DNA of 64,000 bases from Aphelidium insulamus (Eukaryota; Aphelidiomycota; Aphelidea; Aphelidiaceae): assembly GCA_036784855.1 (NCBI GenBank), contig JAZDSV010000030.1, positions 15,001 through 79,000 on the forward strand, given 5' to 3'. The notes beneath the pieces are model-generated. The model did no database searches and was not told the DNA's origin. It saw only the letters and a list, made by a program, of their open reading frames with translations. Made by a program: the position numbers and the translations under genes. This document shows positions 32,190 through 43,830 of the stretch, one piece after another. The stretch's first letter is position 1. Each line of letters begins with the position of its first letter.

Positions 32190-34140
32190 TCAAATTTTAT
32201 TAACCTTTTGGCTAGCGACACCGTTAACCCGCTGCAAGGACTTTAAACGATGTACATAAACGGCTGCCGCGGCACTTGCGTACACAAACGTCAAAACCAA
32301 TATCGATATCGTTGCAGATTCAAAGCTGGCAGCGTTGGCGGCCGCTCCGGACCCAAATGCGGCAGCAGAATCAGGAAGCACAATAACCGTGCTTGTTGTC
32401 ACTGCTGGGTTTTGAGACATAGTCGGCGTCCATGGTACTGGGCAATTTTAGTAATAGTTTTTGGTATTTAGTACGCATGGCAGGGCTAACCTGTCGACAG
32501 TTTGTCCGCAGACACTAGATCTACTTGCCACAGATCGTTGTAATTGCCATCCAAGCCAGAGGCGGTCTGATTCGACTTGGTGCCGCCAAATATGAAAACA
32601 GATCCCGGAATCGATGCCGTTGAAACTGCCACCGCAAAGGTTCTGGGAGGCAAAAATCCACTATTCTGTGCGTTGACGGTCCCATATGAGCCGGCTCTGT
32701 TAGAGTCGTTGTCACCACCCAGCCACGCCCACAGCCGGGTCTGAGTATCAAATATCCACATATCGTTGAGCGCGTATTCAAATGACTGTGTGGGTGCTGC
32801 CGAGTTGAAACCAATGCCCCAGCCGCCAATAAGCGCCACTTTTCGAGTGCCGGATATTGTCGTTAAACTATACCCGCCACGCGCGCCTGGATTATTGTAC
32901 AAATCATATTTTCCCGCAGGCATGGCCGCAGGCCCAGAGAATAGTTGACGCGATCCAGAAAGCCACGTCCACTGGCCACTAGTCAAATCAAAGCTCCAAA
33001 TATCGTTCAGTTGGCCTGACAAGAAATTAACGTTAGTGTCGAATTGCTCATTATGAAGTACCTGTTGTGTTGGTGCCAGTGAGGCCTGTCCCGCCAAACA
33101 GGTACACCTGTCCAGAAACAGCGTCCACGACCAATTCGTGCTGACTGCGGGCCCCGGGAATGGCAGTCGCACTTTTCCTGCCAAGCTTGTCGTAGACTCC
33201 CGGCAAGTTTACGGCCAGCGAAGTATTGCCTGCCAGCTGTTTCCACTGGCGCGTAACCACGTTATACTCCCACAAGTCATTCAGAGGTCCTTAACCGTAT
33301 ATAGATGATATATACAATGATGTCAGTGGTTACCTTGTGCGCTGCCACCACTCTGTGCCCCGTACCCAAAACCGCCGTGCATCAGAATGGTTGGTTGCTT
33401 AGGATTAGATGCGAACGCAAACGCACTCCGACACCCCGGAATGTTGTTTGCATCAGTCACGTTTACTCCGGCGCTGTAGCCGTACGGGTTGGTGGTCGAG
33501 TTCCCACCGTCTTTACACTTGAGCCACTGGCCGATGGTTGCATTGTACGCCCACATGTCGTTGTATAGCGTGCCGACACCTTCAGTAGTGAGCACTATTG
33601 GAATGATCGTGGCAAGCCATCCACACCTAGTGTGCTCTGCTTCCCGCCAAAAAGGTACAGCAAGCCGTCCTGCTGACTGACTGCACACTTGTGCTCCATC
33701 AGGCGCCCAGGCCACGTCATTGGGTCAAATGTTGCAGCACCGGAGTTGGATTCTGTCCGCGGCGCAGTGTCCCGTAACAGTGTCCACACCGCGCTAGTTA
33801 CACTGTACTGCCACATGTCTCCCAGAGTTGCTGCGCCACTGTTAATGGGTGAACGCTGTGTCACCGCAGCCAACGAACCTGCTGCGGCCCCCGCAGACGC
33901 ATAGCCATAGCCGCCGTACACTAGCACCACATCGTCGCCGTTAAGAGAAGTGGTCACTGCGCAGTGTTTCTGCCGCGATCCAGGCGCAGGCAGAGTGAGC
34001 GCCGGCTGGTCCGGAACAGTACTGCCGCCCAGCCAGGTGACATTGACATTGGTGGTGGTAACTGCGGTGTCAGCGGTGCACGTGGCAGTCAGAGTGCTCA
34101 ATAGCAGTGTGTTCAGCAGCAACATTAACGAGATAGTCAT
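32190..34140 (-). CDS. Kelch-repeat type I membrane protein
   Basis: Exons 34140-33627, 33594-33334, 33289-33062, 33015-32491 and 32437-32190 encode about 591 residues. A signal peptide (MTISLMLLLNTLLLSTLTAT) precedes about six kelch blades. Examples are VVLVYGGYGYASAG, LGDMWQYSVTSAVWTLL, LYLFGGKQS, LYNDMWAYNATIGQWLK, NDLWEYNVVTRQWKQLAG, NDIWSFDLTSGQWTWLSG and NDMWIFDTQTRLWAWLGG. One transmembrane helix (ISILVLTFVYASAAAAVYV) and a short basic tail follow. The first intron (33595-33626) is only 32 nt, GT-AG. It has the same layout as the ectodomain of the kinase receptor at 61.6 kb but lacks a kinase, so it may be a co-receptor or decoy. Ligand unknown. Confidence 0.8.
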
Positions 34141-35049
34141 GTGTGTATGTAATCTCTGTAATCTCTGGAGCAAACTGCTGGCGCTCACCGGCACGAGCCG
34201 GAAAGGAAAGAAGTAGTCTAAGTCCCACCTCGGCATTCTGGCAGTCTCTCGGAACCGGACTGTCGAAAAGATATCTGCGATTACGCGGCAAGGCGATATT
34301 TACGGGAGACGGCGTTGACTCGGGGTCATTTCCCGCCACTGGAGGGTTTTCTTGGGATACAGATGTCGCAGTAGTGTAAATAGAGTCGGAATTAACTGTA
34401 TGTAATCTGAATGTGTGTTAATGCTATGTACTAGAGCGCGTGGGTTGGATAGTTTGGGGGTCTGAGACATATTTTCAACCCAATTCGACACAGACCCAAC
34501 CCAACCCACGGGTTTAGACCCAACCCAAACCACAATGTTGGATTTAGACCCAACGCCGAGCCTAGTCTGTATTGCGAAAATGTATTGGTACCTGTAAAGG
34601 TGGGTATCAAGACAAGACGACTTGCAGTTTTTCAAGACAGGGATTCCTTGTTCTCAATCCTATGCAATATACATATACAATGCTGATACACCTGAAGTAT
34701 TCAGCATAGAGATGCTCTACTTTTCTGGCAATTTTTATTGTAAATAATGCAACATACAACAACCTTCAGTCTTCCATTGTTCTGATTATATCTCAAGGCC
34801 ATTACCATTGGATCTGTCGCGCCTAGATCTAATACCATTATTCAAACATGTTTACTACTATTTACTATTGCTCCCCCCCCCCGAGGGTACCTTCCTGCTT
34901 ATTTATCAAAAAAGGTGCAGCTGCATTGGCGAATGTATATTTCCCCACGGGGCTGAGCAAGGGGGAAGGCGCGCCCAATCAACAGCGAGTCGCCATTTTT
35001 GAATCTGAAAATTGCGCAAAATTTTAAAACTTTCCAAAACTTTCCAACA
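34141..35049. other. Intergenic region with ACCCAACC words and a C homopolymer
   Basis: No gene supported. At 34475-34552 the words GACCCAACCCAACC/GACCCAAC recur several times, irregularly spaced. At about 34872-34882 there is a run of about 11 C. The promoter of the F-box/ankyrin gene should lie in the last 200 bp. Confidence 0.5.
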
Positions 35050-36270
35050 ATGCTGGGTCAACTTATCGCGCTGTGCCTCTGCTGCACCGTCAGATTGACA
35101 ATGTCCATGCCGGCTGGTGTTGGCATCAGCCAAACTGGCCAACTCGCTGGCGATGTGGATGAGATGGACGCGGAACTGCAAACCCATGAAATGCCGCCGG
35201 CACAGGAATCACGGCTAACCAATGAAATGTTGCCGGCACAGAAAGCACACGATCTAGTTCCCGCGGACATCAAGCACTACATTGCAACAATGTGCGGCAT
35301 CAACTCCGGACTGCTTGTGGCGGAGATTAACTACGCATGGCTTCAAGCGTATCGCAACATGATCGACAGGGGGATATTTACCTCGTATTCCTGCGGAGTC
35401 CACTCCATCCCCCAGCTCATGTGGGCGCTTGCTGCAAACGGTCCCGCCAGCTCACTTGCTGTGGAGGCCTCTAAGCGTTTCCAATTTGATGTGCTGAAAG
35501 AATTGTATGGACGGCGTCCGGATGCGCTAAACTTGAAAAGCCCAACGTTTATGGCTGATGCTGCATCCGCCGGCGATGTAACAGTATTAGAGTGGCTGCG
35601 ATCAATAGGTGCCGCACATGGCATGCAAACGTGCGGCATTGCGGCGCTTGCGGGACACCAGCACGTACTCGAATGGGCGCGCGATAAAGGGCTGGAGTGG
35701 AGTTGGGACACCAGCGCAAAGGCAGCATGCGGCGGACACTACGACTTGTTTGAGTGGCTTGTGCGAAACGGATGTATAGTAGATGGCGTGAGTGTGTGCA
35801 ATTATGCAGCCTCTGCGGGCAGGTTGGACGTGTTGCAATGGGCGCACACTAAGAAAAACTTTCCCCTGAATGAAGCTGTGTGCATGCGTGCCGCCGAACG
35901 CGGTGATATTGAAATGCTGGCATGGGCACGAGAAAATGGCTGCCCATGGAGCGCAGCAGTAAGTGGCGAGGCTGCACGATAAAACCAATTTGACGCGCTG
36001 AAGTGGCTGCACGCCCACGACTGTCCATGGGATTTGACTACCGCTTACAACGCTGTGGACTCGAAAAATTTGGCACTGTTCCGGTGGATCGTGGAGCATG
36101 GGTGTCCAGTGGATGAAAGCGTTGGTTCGAAAGTCGCCCAAGCGGGCACACTAGAAATGTTGCAACTTTTGCACGCCCGTGGCTGCCGGTTGAACCGGGG
36201 GTTTATTAAGTTGTGGGGTAGGCAAGACATTAATGAGTGGATGGACTCGCTGCCGCCAATCGCAAACTAG
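35050..36270 (+). pseudogene. Secreted F-box-like/ankyrin-type protein with in-frame TAA
   Basis: A single exon. The N-terminus is a signal peptide (MLGQLIALCLCCTVRLTMSM), then a spacer and an F-box-like helix set (LVPADIKHYIATMCG ... YAWLQAYRN). Degenerate ankyrin-type repeats of about 26-33 residues follow (DVTVLEWLRSIGA, HQHVLEWARDKG, HYDLFEWLVRNGC, RLDVLQWAHTKK, DIEMLAWARENGCPW). A TAA at 35980-35982 interrupts the frame. Directly behind it the same frame continues with QFDALKWLHAHDCPWD, two more repeats and a stop at 36268. The break is one codon in an otherwise intact gene: recent nonsense mutation, sequence error, or readthrough. Confidence 0.75.
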
Positions 36271-36690
36271 TTCTGCGCACCGCGATTATTACTGGCGCTG
36301 ATTCGACACATTATAAAAGGATATTATTTGACAGGTTCATTTCAATATGACACCATTCAGTATGCCATCACGTATTATACGTTGTACAATATTTCACTAT
36401 TGTACACTAATATTCATAATAGTTCAAATCACAGAAAGTCAGAGGTATTCAGCATGAGTAAATGTGAAAATCTGAACCTTTTTATCCCCGCTGTATACTA
36501 AACCGACTTCCAATATATATACATAGACATACAAACACAGCAGCAAGCGTTGGAGATGAGTCCACACGGACTATTGTTTAGCATATCAATGTATGTACCA
36601 CCTACATACTACATACTACACAGTTGTTCTTTGAGAGACGCTTGAGACGAGACGGGACAGTTGCAACAATCAGTGAAGATCAATAATTCA
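36271..36690. other. Intergenic region
   Basis: No coding or RNA signal in 420 bp. AT-rich with short TATA-like words near 36510-36525, probably the SRP68 promoter. Confidence 0.5.
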
Positions 36691-38716
36691 ATGGAAGCGT
36701 GGTCGCTGCTGGCCGCCACAAAGGCCGCCCAGGCTGAGCACGGTTTGCGCCACGACGACTATGAGCGGTATGGCAAGTACTGCACGCGTCGCATCCACCG
36801 CCTACGCTCCCGTCTGGGATTCCACCATGGCCGCGGCAAGAAGTTTGACGGCCGCGCGCGTTCCCCGCCCGCACTTTATGATGGTGTGGCTGATGGTGCT
36901 GATGGTGGTGGTGGCGGTGGTGCAGATGGCCGGCGTCAGTGGCAGACGTGGCTGACGGAACAGCCGGCCCAACTGCGCCTGATGGTGCTGTTTGAGTGCG
37001 AGCGGGAGTGGGCACAGGCAATGCACGCGCGCTCCCTGTCACTGTCTGCCAGCAGCGGTGGTGTCAATGCGCCGCCCGTGCGTGTTTTGCGCCATTCCGT
37101 GTCGCTGAAGCTGCGGCGCGCCGTCCAGTACTCCAAGGACTTGGTGCGCGTGTGCACGGCGGCCAACCCTTCCAGCGGCAGCGCCGACGATCACAGCCAC
37201 TTGCTACACGTACGCCTGGAGGCCGAGGCGTACGCGCTGTACATGGAGGGCGCGTGGCATTTTGAGCGCGGCGTGGACTGGCAGCGGGCACTGACGCAGC
37301 TGGTGGCGGCGCGCACGCTGTACGAAAAGTTGGCACCGGCCGCCACGGGCAGCGCCGAGTACGAGGCGCTGTGCTATGCGCGCATGGATGAAATCGACCC
37401 GAGCATTCGGTACTGCGCCTTCAACTTGAACCTGCAAAGCTCGTCCGTCGACGATATTGTGCGCGCCACTCAGTCAGATGTGGCTGCTGTGGACTCGGCT
37501 CTCAAGGTGCGTTCGATATATCTTATATTATACTACATGTCTGTAAATGCACAGCGATATACTTACAGCTGTTCAGACAATGTCACTGGCGGCTGCAAAT
37601 GCTGCCAATAGTAACAAGATTGTCTGGAATGGCAGTGCAATAACGGTCAAGAACCAGCGAGTGTTGATGCTGTTGATGACGGCGCAGAGTGCCACGGAGA
37701 ACAGCAGTGTGCAGCACAATGGCCAGCAAAAGAGTGGCGACGAGGCGCTGATGGCGCTCACAGAGGCCGTGGACCTCATTGCCGCCGATTTGAAGAGTGA
37801 CGAGGCGGCGCTGGCCAAAGTGGCGTCCAGCAAATCGTCGGCGTCCACGCAGAACCTGCGCCACCTGTTTGCGTATGCAGCCACCTGCCGCTATGTGGCC
37901 GTGACCCTGCGTGACTTGCACATGGCATCCGACATTCATCACCAACTGCTGCGTGGCAATTGCGCTTCTTCTTCCGATGCTCTTGGACAATTTCCGCTGT
38001 TTGCAGCTGAAGAGTTGCAAAGTGGTAATGGCAATAATGTATCGGCCAAGCCGCTGGATGTGGCGCGCCTGTTCCATGACATGCATGACAATACCGCTGA
38101 TCTGCTCGGCACGGACACTGTGGCGGCGTACAAGGACCTGCGCGCCAAACTCTTTGCACTGAAAGATCTACTTGCCGCGAGCAAGTGCGTCTATCTCGCC
38201 GTCCAGGAGCAGCAGTGCGGCCGGCACGGGGCCATGCTGCAGCTTATCGACCGTGCCCGTGACCTCTTTTCTTCTGCCTCTCAGTCGCTGTCACTTCCTG
38301 GCGACTACGAACTTGCCGAGACACCGGTGCAACCAGTACTTTTGGCATTGAATGTGCCAGATGCTCTATCAACCCTGCCCACGTGGATAGAACGCTTCAG
38401 GCTCGAGTGTATTTCGTCATCGATACTGGCCGCCAGTCCACTCCATGCGGCATGTTATTCATGGTGTTGTGTTATGAATGCGATGATCACGCTAACCCTG
38501 GAATGGATGTAGGCAGACACAATCGACCCACAAATAGTGCCAGTGCCAAATCGACCCGTGTTTTATGACATGGTATATGGACAGCTGATGGACGCGCTCC
38601 CACTGGATGATTTGGCAGAGAGTGATGGTAACAAGGGTGGAAAGAAAGTCCCATCGCAGTCGAGAGAGGGCGCCCCGGCCGGCCTCATGGGAAAGCTGGG
38701 CAGCTGGTGGCGGTAG
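36691..38716 (+). CDS. SRP68: Signal recognition particle subunit SRP68
   Basis: Exons 36691-37506, 37577-38408 and 38517-38716 give about 615 residues. Family landmarks are HGLRHDDYERYGKYCTRRIH, RRLRSRL-like basic RNA-binding helices, LMVLFECEREWAQAMH, AEAYALYMEGAWHFERGVDW, LYEKLA and IDPSIRYCAFNL. The SRP72-binding C-terminus has PVPNRPVFYDMVYGQ and ends GLMGKLGSWWR. SRP68 binds 7SL RNA with SRP72 in co-translational targeting to the ER. A Gly/Ala-rich insert near residue 75 is unusual. Introns are GT-AG and all phases close. Confidence 0.92.
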
Positions 38717-39124
38717 TAGCGTCACTCATAGTTGCTATAACAATAAAACATGTGAGCGTGTCACTTGTCACGTTGTGTCGCTGTACTCTGACGATGCAAT
38801 GATGCGTCAATGCGTTAGTAGCAGTGTTATACCCAGCGGAAGTGTAAATAGCCAATACTATTTTAATACAACAATTGATACAAGGTGAAACACTTGGCGA
38901 CGAATCAGCCGCCGCCATCGACGTGCAACACTCTGTTTCAGCGTGCATCAACGCGGCTAAGCTGCGGCGGCGTATTCTTTCTCTCTCTGTCTTCTCTCGC
39001 TCTCTTTGTATACTTGCTGTAGATAATACTGTGCAGCATTGTAGTATATATATATATATATATAGTCTTCACGCGCAGGTTTGTCTCCGTATTGCTAATC
39101 TGTAGTTGATGCAGCCAGGCACCA
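38717..39124. other. Intergenic region with a TA microsatellite
   Basis: Nothing coding. (TA)10 lies at 39045-39064, preceded by a pyrimidine-rich TCTCTCT stretch (38978-39007), a plausible core promoter for the GPCR gene. Confidence 0.5.
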
Positions 39125-41543
39125 ATGTCACTGTCAGCCGTGTCGCCGCCGCCGCCACTCGGCGCCCTAAACACATCTTCACTGTCGACGAATAATTCAG
39201 CCGCTACGGCACTCACGGCGGCGCCACAATCACTGTCTGCGGCACAGCTGTCCTCCATTGCCAATGCAGCCACCGTGTCCGCGTCACTGAGCATCATTGG
39301 CTCACTGCTGGTGGTGTTGCTGTTCATTGCCAGTCCGGACAAGCGACCATCGCCACCACCATCAACGCCACTATCGCCGGCATCACTGAAGAAGCACGGA
39401 GGCAATCAGCAGCGCCATCAGACCACCGCGTGGATCGGCCGACTGGTGCGCGGCAACGGCTGGTACTTTGGCCGCAAGCAGATGCTCAGCCGCATGGTGT
39501 TTTGCATCGCGTTGAGTGACCTGGTGTCGGCGGTGGCCTACTTTATCGGTCGGCGTGGCAGTGAGGCCGGCACCGGCAGCGCTCTCTGCACCACCCAGTC
39601 CTTTATGGAACAGTGGGGCGACCTTGCCTCCATCTTCTTCACGGGTACGTGACACTATAGTATTGACATAGCTATACATGACATCACGGGCTGTACATAC
39701 ATACATACATACATACACACACACACACTTATATACATACTTATATATATATATATATATATAATGTATGCATATGTATATACTTATACACACGGGCAGG
39801 ATCGCTGGCATTCAACTTGGTGCGCATTCTGTACTTCAAGCAGACGTCGGTGCAGCTGCAGCGCGCCGAAAAGGTGCACTTTGCCGTCAACTTTGGCGCC
39901 TCGTTCCTGGTGGCCGTGGTGCCCATGCTGATCACGGCGGCACAGCCAGCCAGCGCGGTCTACGGCGCCGACACGCTCTGGTGCTGGATCACGGACGAGT
40001 GGCCGGCGCTGCGGTTCGCACTGTTCTACATCCCGCTGTGGGCCGTGTTCGCCTTCAGCTTGGTGATGTACGCGGTGGCCGGCCGTGAGCTGTACCGCCG
40101 CGCCTACCCCGCCGCCCCGCGGTTCAGTGAGTCGGCCATGGCGCCGCCAGAGTGGCCCACCCGTGCTACACCCCGGCGTCGTCGCTGTATGCGTCGTCGA
40201 CAGCGTCCACAGCATTCAAGTCGCCTCTTCCATCACAGTCGGGAGCAGCCAAGCGCGGCACCCACCTCCTGCTGCCCAGCCCGCTGTCGGCATCGACACA
40301 CCAGGGACGCGCCGAGTGGCGACGTCAGCTGCACCTGTCGCGCCAACTGCCGCCCATCCCACAGAAATCCGCCTCTGACACCATGCAACCGGCCGCCAGT
40401 GAGGGCAATGCCGAGGCAGAGTGCGCCACGTTCCGCGTGCGTGACTCGGCCGAGTGGGCCGCGCTGGTCACTGGTGGCGGTCGCGCCGACGGCATGCTGG
40501 CCAGTGCCGATTCCGCGGTCAGCAAGCAGCTGGGGGTGGCGCTACGCAACGCCCACGACCTGCTGGTCACGCCGCACATGAAGGGCCGCTCAGCGCCGCC
40601 ATCCCCCGCTGCCGTAAGCAATGCCACGTCACGGACACCGAAGACAGCACGGCCCGCGCAGGCTGCAGTAATGTCGCCGGTGCCTGCACCGCTGGTCCAC
40701 CGCCACCACCACCGCCCTCCACGGCCATCGCCGCCCAGTGTCACAGTGACGGCACCGCCACAGGAAGCGCTGCCCACGCCGCCCACCACTACAGCTGCAG
40801 CCGGCAGAACGCCCCGCCTACGAATCCAGACAGACCTGCCCATACTGGTACAGCCGGCACTGCCCGCGCTCAAACAGCACCAGGACGACCCGTTCGCCAT
40901 CATCCAACTCACGCCGCCGCCATCGCTGCTCAGCGGTCACTTCCACGTGCATGAACCGCAGTGGCCCTTTAACCTCGGCGTGGCTGGCACTGCCAATAAT
41001 CGCCACCACCACCACCATCACCACAATAATCATCATCCATATGGGCGGCACCATGGCCACAGCGGCCACAGCAGCCAGCGCACACAGCGCACAAACAGCA
41101 TCCGCGGCCACTCTCCCCGGCCAATGCACAAGACATCGCCATTCAGCGTGACACCGCCCGCCTTGTCTCTGAAGGACAGCACATCTGTACACCGCCACCA
41201 CCACCATGCCGCTGCCACCAAGAGAGACACACGACACTCTACAACTACACCATCATCAATGTCATCAACAGCATCACCACCACCACCACACCAACACAAC
41301 AGCCACCACCAGCACCACCGACAGCGCCCCAACTACCGCACAGTGTACTTGCAAAAAGTGCTGGCCTACTTGCTCGCATTCCTGCTGACATGGACGTGCG
41401 CCACGGTGAACCGCGTGCAGAACTACATGGCGCCCGGCCAGCCCTCCTACACGCTGTCACTGATGCAGGCCAGCACCACGCCGCTGCGGGGCATGTTCAA
41501 CTTTTGTGCCTACTTTGTCACCGGGGTGTGGCTGGCTGCCTGA
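39125..41543 (+). CDS. cAMP-receptor-like seven-helix GPCR with His-rich third loop
   Basis: Exon 1 is 39125-39644 and exon 2 runs from 39800. TM1 SLSIIGSLLVVLLFIAS, TM2 MVFCIALSDLVSAVAYFIG, TM3 with LAFNLVRILYFKQTSVQL, TM4 FGASFLVAVVPMLITAA, a loop with WCWITDEWPALRF, TM5 FYIPLWAVFAFSLVMYAVAG, TM6 YLQKVLAYLLAFLLTWTCAT and TM7 RGMFNFCAYFVTGVWLAA. The layout fits class E (Dictyostelium cAR) receptors. The third intracellular loop (about 420 residues) is Ser/Pro/Thr-rich with runs of histidine. The frame changes near 40150: either a 26-29-nt intron or a one-base indel. It presumably signals through a G protein at the plasma membrane. Ligand unknown. Confidence 0.75.
39695..39764. repeat. Compound CATA/CA/TA microsatellite in the GPCR intron
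   Basis: (CATA)n, then (CA)n, then (TA)n fill most of the 155-nt first intron. This makes it the longest intron seen in the window. Confidence 0.85.
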
Positions 41544-41822
41544 GTGATGACATTATGATGATGATGATGGTATGAGTGAGTGAGTGTAGAGTGTCATGGG
41601 TGATCAAGTGTAGAAGTGGCGCGTTGAATGCGTAGCCATCAATGTACAATATATAGCAATGCATGTGTAATGTAATGTAATGAAAGTGCTTATATATCTC
41701 TCCAGTGGTGGCACATAGTACAAACATATTGCACGCTATTTAGTACTGCAGTTGTATTTATTGCAAGTATAGTGCTTGCGTATTGCATGCAACAATGACT
41801 CAACACAAGCTGATCCATACAT
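41544..41822. other. Short intergenic region
   Basis: No gene. It starts with a (GATGAT)n/(GAGT)n stretch directly after the GPCR stop. Confidence 0.5.
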
Positions 41823-42399
41823 ATGCTGAAATCAGCATCACGAAGCGCAGACAGAGACCAGCCGCGAGACTACTTCCTGCTGACAGAGGATCCCAGTCTG
41901 CTCCACGTGGATGGAGTGGTGTGCAGAGTACGCGATGGTGGCTGCGGTGCCGTGGCCACCTTCATTGGCAGCACTCGCGACTCCTTTGAAGGTGTCTTCA
42001 TATATATATATATATACATCTATATATATATCCACCGCCGTGATACTCATAGTGAGGATTGCAGGGAAGCGCGTGGTGTCGCTGAGCTATGAGGCGTACG
42101 AGGCGCTGGCACTGAGGTCTATGCGGCAGCTGGCCACAGAGGCCCGGCAACGCTTCCCCGACGTGCACGGCGTGGCTGTGGTGCACCGTGTGGGCACTGT
42201 CCCGGTCGGCGAGACCTCCATCGTGGTGGCGGTATCGTCGGCACACCGCAAAGCGGCCATGCACGCCGTGGAGTGGCTGGTGGATGCGTTGAAGGTGCAC
42301 ACCGCCATCTGGAAGCGGGAAGAGTACGCCGATGGTGACAGCGCGTGGAAGGCCAACGTGAACGTGCAGAATACAGAACTTGCAGCCAGCAGTCAATAG
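41823..42399 (+). CDS. MOCS2B: Molybdopterin synthase large subunit (MoaE/MOCS2B)
   Basis: Exons 41823-41991 and 42065-42399 give 167 residues. Conserved MoaE pieces are GAVATFIGSTRDSFEGKRV, LSYEAYEALALRSM, VAVVHRVGTVPVGETSIVVA, SSAHRKAAMHAVEWLVDALK and the catalytic lysine region AIWKREEYADGDSAWKAN. With MoaD-type small-subunit thiocarboxylate it converts precursor Z to molybdopterin. The 73-nt intron is nearly all TA repeat. The small subunit is not in the window. It is convergent with the next gene, 35 bp between stops. Confidence 0.93.
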
Positions 42400-42434
42400 A
42401 TAGATGTGTAAATATATACTTGGTGCAGTGCGCA

Positions 42435-42713
42435 TTAGGCATCTGGCCGCTGGGACAAGTAGTGTCGCACATACGAACAGCTGGGAATGATTTTGCGGTG
42501 GGGAAAGTGTGCCAAGGCCGCCTCCACTAGCATGGCACCCAGTCCACGGCCACGCTCAGCATCTGGGACCTCCTGCCGTGCGATGATGTATCAGCTTGTT
42601 GTAACAGCAGCTGCATCAGGGTGCCTACGAACCGTGTGATACAGCTCCACAGCGGGCGCGCCGCACTTGTCACTGGCAGCAGATGCAAGCTCGCGATACT
42701 CTAGTACGGCCAT
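42435..42713 (-). CDS. NATD1/YjdJ-like GNAT acetyltransferase
   Basis: Exons 42713-42633 and 42572-42435 give at least 72 residues. The Gcn5-like core of the small NATD1 family is plain: AVLEYRELA, VELYHTEVPDAERGRGLGAM (acetyl-CoA loop R-G-R-G) and HRKIIPSCSYVRHYL. In-frame sequence upstream of the ATG (VLYLGNDVCIGG) fits the family's preceding strand, so an additional 5' exon may be missing. Substrate unknown. GT-AG intron of 60 nt. Confidence 0.72.
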
Positions 42714-42779
42714 GCCACCTATGCACACATCATTACCCAGATACAAAACACATGGTGTACAATGTCACCCTACTCGGAC

Positions 42780-43380
42780 ACTGAATGTAGAAGCGGTGAA
42801 GCGTGCCATCATGCTGCACAGACATTATGACAGTGAACGTATTCGTGCCACAATTGCCACAAATACGTTTGAATGCAACAACGGGGTGTTTCGCGGTGCC
42901 GCTGAACATGGGCGCTTAAAAGTGCTGAAGTGGGGGCAACAAAGGGGTTATTGCTTCAGTAGTAGTGAAGCCGACTTTGCTGAAATACCGGGACAGTATG
43001 TGTACTTTGGTAAAGATATACTTGCCACTGCTACCGGATCAGGAACTATTGAGCTACTCGAGTGGCTCAACGCCACTGATATATTTACAACTGACTGTAG
43101 CTGCATGCGCAACTGCAGCACAGCACGGGCGTCTGCGAGCTTTAAAATGGTTGCGCGAAAATAATTGCCCGTGGGACGAAAAACGAGTATTCTCGCTGCA
43201 GAGAATGGCAACATTATTACGCTCAAGTGGGCAATTGAGAACGGATGTCCGTGGAACCGCCAGAATTTACGCAATGCCATGAAGGACCGCAGAACAGCGT
43301 GCAATGGCTGCCTAGATTGCCTGTGGAATACTGCAGAGACACTGGGACTACCAGTGCGGAGGGAATACAACTTTATGTAA
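42780..43380 (+). pseudogene. Decayed 3' half of an F-box/ankyrin family gene
   Basis: Pieces in three frames match the C-terminal repeats of the intact gene at 44429: AAEHGRLKVLKWGQQRGY, then GSGTIELLEWLNAT, then AAQHGRLRALKWLRENNCPW and ITLKWAIENGCPWNRQN. At least two frameshifts and a missing 5' half (signal peptide and F-box) mark it as dead. It ends at a stop near 43380. Confidence 0.8.
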
Positions 43381-43599
43381 CGATTAATATTATTTGACAC
43401 ACATATGTAAATAAGTACTCCTACAGAGAATTGCATTTATTCTTGCATGTTCTTGTGTTCCAGCAGATGGTATCTCGCACTAGTTAACACGTCCACGGCA
43501 CCTACACGAATACAACGATGAAGAAAAGATCGATGATAAAGACTCTCGTAGACTCCACCCCGCTTAAATCAGGGTCACCACATTAGCGTATCATTTCTC

Positions 43600-43830
43600 T
43601 GTCACCATAAAAATATCGCATTTCGCCGTCCAACTCTGCGCAGATGCTACAATGCGCTCATGGACTCAACGTTTATCGACTATGCGAGCCGACACGAATC
43701 CTTTCTACGAGCAACACCAAATTAGCGTTGCCGACGTCAAATCTCCTGTGAAGGATTCTCTAATAACGATTGATGATGATGACGCGCAGCCAGTCGACGA
43801 CGGCACTCAAATTAATCCGACACTGTAATA
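43600..43830 (+). pseudogene. Decayed 5' fragment of the same family (copy 2)
   Basis: Nucleotide similarity to the leader of the intact gene: CAACTCTGCGCAGATGC, CGACTATGCGAGCC, TTGCCGACGTC and GATGACGCGCAGCC recur in order. Only the signal-peptide and spacer region is left. The F-box and repeats are gone. Confidence 0.65.

Noticed and set aside
34475-34552. Telomere-like ACCCAACC repeats
   Set aside because: Irregular, only a few units, internal to the contig and flanked by unique genes; not an array.
36691-38716. BRO1-domain protein
   Set aside because: First impression only; the HGLRHDDYERYGKYC start, IDPSIRYCAFNL and the C-terminal PVPNRPVFYD identify SRP68.
39045-39764. TA/CA/CATA runs as CRISPR or regulatory arrays
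   Set aside because: Plain microsatellites without spacers; no cas genes anywhere.
40325-41332. Leftward frames rich in Gly/Val/Trp opposite the GPCR loop
   Set aside because: Complement of His/Ser/Pro-rich codons; no start context or family match.
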